From: Mesostigma viride
Taxonomy: Eukaryota > Streptophyta > Mesostigmatophyceae > Mesostigmatales > Mesostigmataceae
Direction of reading: 5' to 3'
DNA length: 64,000 nucleotides
Assembly (NCBI GenBank): GCA_009746045.1
Contig: RPFO01000002.1
Span: 583,744-647,743 of the forward strand
The notes beneath the pieces are model-generated. The model was not told the origin of the DNA, searched no databases, and was given only the letters and a program-made list of their open reading frames with translations. Shown piece by piece: positions 51,247 to 58,083 of this stretch; position 1 is the first letter of the stretch, and every line of letters begins with the position of its first letter. The position numbers and the translations under genes were made by a program.

Positions 51247-52938
51247 CTACGCTGGGATGGCGGCGGGAGTGCCCCACTTGGCAACAAGATACCCGCGGAT
51301 CCGTTCAAGTTCCGCTGACGTCTTGGCTGTGTTGTAGATAAGGATCTCGCCGATCCACCCGTCAAAGGCACGACTCGCGTTGGATGAGTCTCCTCCAATA
51401 GCGAGATTTCCTGAACCAGTTGTAGGGTCCGATCCGATTCTGTTATAACCAGCTCTTCCGTCGAAGCGGGTGAAAAGTGCGTTTGTACTGCTGTTGCATG
51501 AAATCGCCATGACGTGTGCCTTGTTGTCAAAGAACTGAGCCCTGGTGCTCACGGTTTCGTATACAGTACCGGGAGCGAATAGGAGAACGGTCTGTACCTC
51601 TGACTGATAAGACATGAGATAACCATTGCCATCCGTCGATCCAAGCATATAACCTCTAATACCCGTATAACCCCCTATTTCTGGATACGTTGCAGTCGTT
51701 AGCTGTTTGGCGACTAGGAGGATGCTCGCACTGACCCCAATCGCGCTCCAGAAATTGCTCACGGACGCTAACAAGCCAGACCGCGAGTTGATAAAGCGGA
51801 GGGACCGTTTCGAGTTAAGCTCCGCCGCATCCAGCGTAGGACACTTGGTGGAAGTGGCCTGTGTCACGTGGTACCCATTCGGTCCCTTGTCTTTCACGCG
51901 CATCACGTTCCCTCCTGCCGTGTTTTGCTGGGTTGTGCCCGACGCGTCGCTGAACACCGTGGCGCTGTCTGACGGGTCGTACCACGCAAACAACGCTGGG
52001 TCTGTTGCCGGGTTGTAATAGTACGTGAATGACAGCGTGTTGGATGATGCATTTCCAAGCCCTGACGTTGCGCCCGTCACGGCGCCCGCGCCCACGCTTA
52101 CCGTCGTCGTGAAGTCCGACATGGTAGTGGTCACATCGAATGTGTACGTGGCACCGCTTCCCAGCAAGTTGGACACGGTTCCGTTGGTCACGGCGATGTC
52201 GCCCAACGTGAACCCAGTGACCGATGTGCTAAAAGTGGCCGTGATCGGATAAACAGCACCCGTCGGAGTTCCGGACGCAAGAGTCACCGACGGATTTGCC
52301 GAGTACGTGAACGACAGTGTGTTAGATGCCGCGTTGGCGTTCCCTGTCGATGCGTCCACAACAGCGCCCGCGCCAACGCTAACGTTTGTGGTAGAATTGG
52401 CGATGGTTGGCGTCACTTGGAAGGCGTACGACGCCCCACTTCCGGTCAGGTTGGCGGCGGTCCCGTTGGTCACGGTGATATCGCCCAACGCGAACCCCGT
52501 CACCGACCTGCTGAACGTGGCTGTCACGTCCACGGGTGATGAGGATGGCGTCAAGCCCGCGGTCGTCGCGAGGGTTACCGTTGGAGGTGGCGAATACGTG
52601 AAGACTAACGGAGTTGCTGCGGTGTTGCCGGTTCCTAGCACGCTGCTTGCTGCGTTCCCTCCAACAGTGACTGTTGTCAGTGAATAAGCTACAGCTGGAG
52701 TCACAGAGAATGTGTAAGAGGCGCCGCTACCCGTTAAACCAGATGCAGTACCATTTATGACAACGATATCACCCAAGGTGAACCCGGTGACTGTTTCGCT
52801 GAATGCTGCTGTCATTGTAATCGGTACCGCGCTAGGATACAGTCCGTGTGTAGTTGTTAACGTGATTGACGGCGCTGTCCTTGCCGGTTTGCGCTTCTTG
52901 CGAATCAAAGCAGGACAAATACCATAATCAAACGACAT
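51247..52938 (-). CDS. Fibre/adhesin: three Ig-like domains + LamG-like lectin domain
   Basis: 563 residues, intact. After a basic N-terminus (IRKKRKPARTAPSITLTT) come three ~92-residue bacterial-type Ig-like repeats (about 24-114, 115-208, 209-298). Each has the core TVTGFTLGDIVVINGTASGL / GSGASYTFSVTP. The C-terminal ~260 residues form a concanavalin/LamG-like domain (LFAWYDPSDSATVFSDASG; then FDGWIGEILIYNTAKTSAEL and RGYLVAKWG). Such architecture is typical of virion fibres binding surface glycans. The domains are bacterial or phage-like in style and the repeats suggest recent internal duplication. It lies just downstream of the capsid genes, consistent with a late structural protein. Confidence 0.8.
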   Translation of the reverse strand: MSFDYGICPALIRKKRKPARTAPSITLTTTHGLYPSAVPITMTAAFSETVTGFTLGDIVVINGTASGLTGSGASYTFSVTPAVAYSLTTVTVGGNAASSVLGTGNTAATPLVFTYSPPPTVTLATTAGLTPSSSPVDVTATFSRSVTGFALGDITVTNGTAANLTGSGASYAFQVTPTIANSTTNVSVGAGAVVDASTGNANAASNTLSFTYSANPSVTLASGTPTGAVYPITATFSTSVTGFTLGDIAVTNGTVSNLLGSGATYTFDVTTTMSDFTTTVSVGAGAVTGATSGLGNASSNTLSFTYYYNPATDPALFAWYDPSDSATVFSDASGTTQQNTAGGNVMRVKDKGPNGYHVTQATSTKCPTLDAAELNSKRSLRFINSRSGLLASVSNFWSAIGVSASILLVAKQLTTATYPEIGGYTGIRGYMLGSTDGNGYLMSYQSEVQTVLLFAPGTVYETVSTRAQFFDNKAHVMAISCNSSTNALFTRFDGRAGYNRIGSDPTTGSGNLAIGGDSSNASRAFDGWIGEILIYNTAKTSAELERIRGYLVAKWGTPAAIPA

Positions 52939-52964
52939 GGAGCTAATATAATATCATCGTCACA

Positions 52965-53135
52965 TTATTTTTTAGAGTTTGGTAGCGGATACTTGAAGGT
53001 GGGGAGAAGGGGCAATGCTCGTCTAGCTGGCATTGTCATGGACAGACCAGAATCTGCCATTTCAGGAATGTCAAAAATCAACTTCAACCTGTTAAACGGA
53101 TTAGCTGTGATGCTAGGGTCTCGAAAGTAGTCCAT
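52965..53135 (-). CDS. Small 56-residue protein between capsid and fibre genes
   Basis: ATG at 53135, TAA at 52965-52967. It starts MDYFRDPSITANPFNRLKLI and ends TFKYPLPNSKK. It begins 9 bp after the capsid stop and ends 26 bp before the fibre start, so it fits a tightly packed operon-like row. No family recognised. The C-terminus is basic. Support is positional plus an amino-acid composition that looks coding. Confidence 0.55.
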   Translation of the reverse strand: MDYFRDPSITANPFNRLKLIFDIPEMADSGLSMTMPARRALPLLPTFKYPLPNSKK

Positions 53136-53144
53136 CGTTTGTCA

Positions 53145-54469
53145 TTACACACGTATATATTTTTTAGAGGTACACGGCTGCCTGCCTGCCTGCAGCATGT
53201 CCATCTTCGATTCGCATTCCGTGAAGAGGTAGGAAATACAGTCCGTTGCTCCCTTCTCGACTCGCAGCGTGACCACCGATGCCGTGCCACGAAGGTCAAG
53301 GCCGCTCATGTACTCTGGACCGGCACATGGCATATTAAGGTGACACGCCATCGTGAAGTTGTTGTTTAGCCACGTGGTAGGAGTCATGCCCTCACGGACA
53401 CAGGACAAAACATTCCCTTGGTCACCGAACGCGGACAACAGATTGATCCACGCCTCCGTTGCGTTCGTACGGTATCCAGGCGCCAGGTTGGATCCGTTGA
53501 TGTCGTATTGGTAGGAAGTCATACCATCCGCGATGTGATTGAACATCGTATTGCCAGATGCGTTGGTCACGTCCGCGCCGGCAGCAACCTGAATCGCCAG
53601 GAGTTTGCTGGCGGACGCGGAAGACAGCGACGCCTTGATGGCATAGGGAGTGCGAGTCCCGAGCGACTGTTTGGTAGACTGCCACGTCCGCCACTTGAAG
53701 GAGAGAGTTCCACCCTCGGCAAGCCTGGACGAGAAAATCTGGCCCACGATATCTTCTTGGAACCTGTACGTGTCGATGCTAAAGTGGATGTTGCTCAGTT
53801 CGAAACCAACCCCGTTCCTGCGTCAACGGCCACGATGCCACCACCAGCAGCTGCTTGCGCCACGCTAGGAAGCATCACCCCTCCGTCCATGAGTGTGATT
53901 CGGATCTCGATGGGGGGGAAGAGACTCAGATCCACGATCCGAGGCTCGCCGCTCAGGAATCCCAAAAAGTGGTCAATGACGCCGTCCACTGCGGTGTTTG
54001 CCTTCACGTTGTTTGTGAGAGTGCCAGCCACGTCAGCGGTGACGATGTTGTTATTCTTCGACCAACCAGCGGGAGCCTGCGCGAGATTGTACTCGACACC
54101 GCCGTGCACCGAGAGCAGCGTATGGAACAGCTGGGAGTAGTCGTTGATGCTGTCGACGGTCTGACCTCCTGCCAGTACCTCGAGGCGCCTGATGATGGAG
54201 GACGTGTACGCGGGGAACTTTGCGAACCCCGCCGTGGTCGTGGGGGTCCCCGTGAAAAACATTGCGAAGGAGTGCAAGTCCACGAACCCGGACGTGGGGA
54301 GGCGGACCGCGACCACAGACCCTTGTTTGATGCCGTCGCTTGCTGAGAGGGTGCTGAGATGGACTCGTTGAGTCGTGTGCTGACCCAGCGCCTTCACGAG
54401 GTATTGCATGGACTTGGGGATAGCGCGCGAGTACCAGGAATTGTCCGAAGCCATAGATTGTGTATACAT
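53145..54469 (-). pseudogene. Major capsid protein (double jelly-roll type), single frame change
   Basis: The N-terminal part, 54469-53798, has SWYSRAIPKSMQYLVKALGQ, then beta-rich stretches and IVDLSLFPPIEIRITLMDGG. The C-terminal part, 53790-53145, has ELSNIHFSIDTYRF, FSSRLAEGGTLSFKWRTWQ and NFTMACHLNMPCAGPEYMSG. They are joined only if one base is adjusted in the short G-run near 53810. Total ~440 residues fits polinton-like-virus and virophage capsids, and the order of motifs (central PPIEI strand, then a LSN..FSIDTYRF strand) is what I expect of that family. It would form the hexons of an icosahedral shell. It is either a sequencing indel or genuine decay; both halves are otherwise free of stops. 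Confidence 0.7.
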
Positions 54470-54484
54470 TCGAATGAGATATTT

Positions 54485-54841
54485 TTACTGAAGAAGCTGG
54501 CCGAGTATGGGATTTTTTACCTTCGCTCCATCAACCCGTCTTTCGAGGTTGGACAAGGCGCTCAGACCAGTGTTTGCGACCGAGTACGCTTTCCCGAGCA
54601 GCGTACTCTTCGCGATCATGTTGGATGGGATGTGTCCGAGCGCGGAATCGACAATGCCCGCCGCCTGTTTGGCAGCCCGCGCCCCGTCGCCAATTTTTGA
54701 GATGACTTCGCCAGCGACGTGCCCGGCTTTCTTGACAGCTGACACGATGGCCGCCCCGTCGCCGACCCTCTTGATAGCGTTGCCGGCAAACTCTCCCACG
54801 CGTCTAGCCACGTTTCCGATTGCTCCAAAATTAACTTTCAT
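54485..54841 (-). CDS. Small basic Ala/Gly-rich virion protein (pVI/pX-like by composition)
   Basis: 118 residues from the internal Met MKVNFGAIGNVARRVGEFAG. The upstream extension to 54904 overlaps the penton-like gene and looks non-coding. Repeated amphipathic segments (VARRVGEFAGNAIKRVGDGA; ISKIGDGARAAKQAAGIVDS) alternate basic and small residues. It sits between capsid and penton-like genes, where related viruses carry DNA-condensing or membrane-active core proteins. The assignment is by composition and position only. It overlaps the preceding gene's stop by ~11 bp. Confidence 0.55.
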   Translation of the reverse strand: MKVNFGAIGNVARRVGEFAGNAIKRVGDGAAIVSAVKKAGHVAGEVISKIGDGARAAKQAAGIVDSALGHIPSNMIAKSTLLGKAYSVANTGLSALSNLERRVDGAKVKNPILGQLLQ

Positions 54842-55735
54842 CGTCCTCGATAGTACTAGATGGCTGAGAAATAAATCTGGTTTGTGGCTGGACGGTCCTG
54901 TCAAGGGCCATATACTTCAAAACGCTCCCGATCTTCCTCGCCTCTATTCCCATCGCCTTCTGAGGGCTTATGCGGAAGGAGAGCTGAAGAGCCCAATCCG
55001 AGTAGACAGTTATAGGAGCGTCGTCCTCGTCGAGCAGTCGGATCGTGATGTTGCTGGGAGAGTCCTTGAGATGCTGCCACAAAGGGGTCGCTGCCTGCCA
55101 AACAATGGGTTCTAAGAACTGCGACATGTTGGGACAGACGGCCAAAAGGCCTCCATATCCCGTGCCTGTCGACGATGATATCACGTTTCCTCGAACGATG
55201 TCGCTGTATACATACACCATTCTCAGTCTCCCATTCGTTGCTGGCCGGTTGCTAGCGAGGACACCTGTGAAAGGATATGATCCTTCCATGAGCCCCAACA
55301 CCCGGCCCGTGGGCTCATCCACCGCGACAGAGAACTCGGTGGCATTTGTCACGGTAAAAGACTAGTCGCCCTGTTGTACGTGACCGAGAACCCAGGATCT
55401 ACCGCCTTCAAAGCTTCCTCTATGTTTTTTCGGTTTTCGATAGTCGTGTACGAGCCGAGCGGCAAGGTCACCTTCGTAGGGGACTCGCTGCCAGACAAAC
55501 GACAGTGAAGTATCGGTTTCCTTCGCTGATGTGAGTCTGTTCAAACGGGATGGTCATGAGGGTAAGCCCGACGTCGTGATAATCGTCAAGGAGCCCCGCC
55601 GGGATGTCCCATACCGGATCCACTAGCGTCCCGCGAGTTCGGTTCTCCGTGCGAAGAGTGAGTGTCAGCGTTTCCTGGATGAACTCTTCATCGGCCACTT
55701 CTTCTGACAATAGCTCAGAAGTAATTTCGTTTGTC
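54831..55735 (-). pseudogene. Penton-like minor capsid protein, with frame changes
   Basis: The C-terminal 173 residues are clean (55352-54831). RLRMVYVYSDIVRGNVISSS, then SQFLEPIVWQA and ITIRLLDEDDAPITVYSDWA with LQLSFRI match the end of polinton/PLV penton proteins, the pentameric vertex protein. Upstream, coding-quality segments appear in other frames: KVTLPLGSYTTIENRKNIEE (about 55465-55405) and LTLTLRTENRTRGTLVDPVW (about 55665-55605). This implies indels near 55480-55500 and 55355-55370. The N-terminal frame has no ATG, so it may be joined to the frame of 55665-55928 by a further indel. Confidence 0.65.
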
Positions 55736-55928
55736 CCAAAAACCTTGACGACGCCTCCTCAATTTTCGCCGATGCCCTTTTCATGGCGCGCCTTGTCTTC
55801 CCTGTGAGTGGCTTCTTCTTACAGTAGAGCATGGCTGCCTCAATGAACTCTCGTGGGACATTTGGATGGAGGGTCATCCATTGAGAGATCTCGAGCATCT
55901 CGGCGTCAGTGAACAGCGGGCTGCTCAT
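55665..55928 (-). CDS. Small basic protein or N-terminus of penton-like gene
   Basis: 87 residues from MSSPLFTDAEMLEISQWMTL, with LTGKTRRAMKRASAKIEEAS. It overlaps the penton-like frame by ~45-70 bp. Downstream of ~55750 the other frame (VVKVFGTNEITSELLSEEVA) reads better, so this may be the true N-terminus of that gene after a frame change. Not recognised as a family. Confidence 0.45.
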   Translation of the reverse strand: MSSPLFTDAEMLEISQWMTLHPNVPREFIEAAMLYCKKKPLTGKTRRAMKRASAKIEEASSRFLGQTKLLLSYCQKKWPMKSSSRKR

Positions 55929-55930
55929 GT

Positions 55931-56434
55931 TTACTCTTCTGTGAGATTTTTTTCAGCGCCTTCTTTTGGAATTCCCACGACCGTGTTGTGGACCCTCCTG
56001 AGATGCAGCAGGAGGTTTTTTTCGTTTGCGAACGTGCTCTTACACCCGGGTTGTGGGCATTTCCACCTCGCGCCTCCCACCTGGACTCGTTTCCCGACAG
56101 GTACACCCGCAGGCTCCGGGGGTGCCGCCACTGCTTCATCGACGACAACCGGTTCGGGAGCCGGCGCGACAGGGGCCGGTTGGGCATACGCGGACAATGG
56201 GGGGTACGCGACCGGTCTAGAGTTCGCCATCACTGACGCCATGAGAAGGGCATCCTTGAACCCTCGCGCCTCTGCGACCTTCCCTTTGTTCACCGCTCTT
56301 CGGACCGGCGCGCTGTGGATGACAATGGTGTTGGTCGATGAAGCGGTCACCTGCGACTGGGGTGCGACCTTACGCTTCGGTTTTCCCCTTTTACTTGAAG
56401 GACGGCGCCGTGCTGATTTCTGACGCCTTGCCAT
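55931..56434 (-). CDS. C2H2 zinc-finger protein with basic N-terminus
   Basis: 167 residues, intact. N-terminus MARRQKSARRRPSSKRGKPK is strongly basic, followed by an Ala/Pro/Val-rich linker and one classical finger near the C-terminus, WKCPQPGCKSTFANEKNL then LLHLRRVH (C-X4-C-X12-H-X4-H, about residues 124-148). It probably binds nucleic acid as a virion or regulatory protein. An AT-rich TATA-like stretch (cgttataaaaatctatgatt on the minus strand) precedes the ATG. The stop is 2 bp before the next gene's ATG at 55928, a compact viral-type arrangement. Confidence 0.75.
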   Translation of the reverse strand: MARRQKSARRRPSSKRGKPKRKVAPQSQVTASSTNTIVIHSAPVRRAVNKGKVAEARGFKDALLMASVMANSRPVAYPPLSAYAQPAPVAPAPEPVVVDEAVAAPPEPAGVPVGKRVQVGGARWKCPQPGCKSTFANEKNLLLHLRRVHNTVVGIPKEGAEKNLTEE

Positions 56435-56861
56435 TTCTGCATATAATCATAGATTTTTATAACGTCCAAGTGAGGGTCTTGTTAGTCGACACGGCCATTT
56501 TTCCAGCGCGCGACTTGCAAAACGCCGTAGAGAGTCTATGTTTGTTGACGTGTCAGTGGTGATGCGAGGAATCCGCAATGCGATTTCAAACACCCCGTCA
56601 TCCTCCTCGTATCCTGAAACAACATTCCAGTTGCTGCCAATTATAACGTTTACCGGCCAGACGGACAGGCCGCTAGCCGTTAAGCGATATGGGTTTGATA
56701 TGTCGAGAATCGTTGGTGGGTTGTTATCAAATGTTAACCTGACAAGGATATTGGTCAACGCGGTCGGAAGAGTTAGTTCCGATTGTGTGGCCGGGTCGTG
56801 GAAAGACATCACGGCCACAGGGGCGCCGTGCCAAAATTGCGGAAGCGGGTAGTCGTATATG

Positions 56862-57067
56862 AGTTACGTTAAATAGTGCCGGAACCTTTTGCCGCCTGAG
56901 GCAAATCGGTCCGTAACACTATTTTGCCCGGAATAACCACTTCCGAGCACCCAAGTTAATTCGGCCGAATTAACTTGGGTGCTCGGAAGTGGTTATTCCG
57001 GGCAAAATAGTGTTACGGACCGATTTGCCTCAGGCGGCAAAAGGTTCCGGCACTATTTAACGTAACT
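56862..57067. repeat. Palindrome P1 (206 bp, perfect by eye)
   Basis: The centre lies between 56964 and 56965 (ttaattcggccgaattaa). The arms carry the ggtccgtaac variant. Confidence 0.9.
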
Positions 57068-57199
57068 AAAACCTGGCCTCGTGGAGGGGGGACGAAGAGC
57101 CCGAGACATCCGCCTAGGCCGCTGAGCACGCACCACTAAATGCGCCGGAGCTGCCTCAGTGAGGATTCGAACCCCTGACCTCCAAGTTGCACAGGTTTT
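57068..57199 (-). repeat. Spacer S1, inverted relative to S2 and S3
   Basis: 132 bp with 8-bp inverted ends AAAACCTG/CAGGTTTT. It is the reverse complement of S2 apart from one base I could see (caagttgcac versus caaggtgcac). Confidence 0.85.
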
Positions 57200-57406
57200 A
57201 GTTACGTTAAATAGTGCCGGAACCTTTTGCCGCCTGAGGCAAATCGGTCCGTAACACTATTTTGCCCGGAATAACCACTTCCGAGCACCCAAGTTAATTC
57301 GGCCGAATTAACTTGGGTGCTCGGAAGTGGTTATTCCGGGCAAAATAGTGTTACGGACCGATTTGCCTCAGGCGGCAAAAAGGTTCCGGCACTATTTAAC
57401 GTAACT
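57200..57406. repeat. Palindrome P2 (207 bp)
   Basis: As P1, with one extra A in the right arm (aaaaagg versus aaaagg). Confidence 0.9.
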
Positions 57407-57538
57407 AAAACCTGTGCACCTTGGAGGTCAGGGGTTCGAATCCTCACTGAGGCAGCTCCGGCGCATTTAGTGGTGCGTGCTCAGCGGCCTAGGCGGATGT
57501 CTCGGGCTCTTCGTCCCCCCTCCACGAGGCCAGGTTTT
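57407..57538 (+). repeat. Spacer S2 with tRNA T-arm/B-box-like motif
   Basis: Contains AGGTCAGGGGTTCGAATCCT (about 57427-57446): B-box GGTTCGAATCC, a T-loop TTCGAAT with 4-bp stem and the common variable loop AGGTC before it. A D-arm-like gctcagcggcctaggc lies downstream (about 57480), i.e. in permuted order. I could not fold a complete tRNA. Confidence 0.55.
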
Positions 57539-57745
57539 AGTTACGTTAAATAGTGCCGGAACCTTTTTGCCGCCTGAGGCAAATCGGGCCGGAACACTAT
57601 TTTGCCCGGAATAACCACTTCCGAGCACCCAAGTTAATTCGGCCGAATTAACTTGGGTGCTCGGAAGTGGTTATTCCGGGCAAAATAGTGTTCCGGCCCG
57701 ATTTGCCTCAGGCGGCAAAAGGTTCCGGCACTATTTAACGTAACT
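57539..57745. repeat. Palindrome P3 (207 bp)
   Basis: Carries the gggccggaac variant in both arms (T to G at two positions in one arm matched by A to C in the other). Confidence 0.9.
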
Positions 57746-57877
57746 AAAACCTGTGCACCTTGGAGGTCAGGGGTTCGAATCCTCACTGAGGCAGCTCCGG
57801 CGCATTTAGTGGTGCGTGCTCAGCGGCCTAGGCGGATGTCTCGGGCTCTTCGTCCCCCCTCCACGAGGCCAGGTTTT
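57746..57877 (+). repeat. Spacer S3
   Basis: 132 bp, same orientation as S2 and apparently identical. Confidence 0.9.
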
Positions 57878-58083
57878 AGTTACGTTAAATAGTGCCGGAA
57901 CCTTTTGCCGCCTGAGGCAAATCGGGCCGGAACACTATTTTGCCCGGAATAACCACTTCCGAGCACCCAAGTTAATTCGGCCGAATTAACTTGGGTGCTC
58001 GGAAGTGGTTATTCCGGGCAAAATAGTGTTCCGGCCCGATTTGCCTCAGGCGGCAAAAGGTTCCGGCACTATTTAACGTAACT
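57878..58083. repeat. Palindrome P4 (206 bp)
   Basis: gggccggaac variant in both arms, as P3. It abuts the TSD at 58084. Confidence 0.9.

Larger units (their letters stand above)
56862..58083. mobile_element. Mobile array of four long palindromes and three spacers
   Basis: 1222 bp, ends AGTTACGTTAAATAG / CTATTTAACGTAACT, flanked by the 5-bp TSD ATATG (56857-56861, 58084-58088). The order is P1-S1(inverted)-P2-S2-P3-S3-P4. No ORF of note. Confidence 0.85.

Noticed and set aside
54842-54904. N-terminal extension of the small basic virion protein
   Set aside because: It overlaps the penton-like gene end and reads poorly; the internal Met gives a better start.
56862-58083. Palindromes considered as viral telomeres or resolved terminal repeats of the PLV
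   Set aside because: They are internal to a gene and bounded by a 5-bp TSD that restores the frame, which fits an insertion better.
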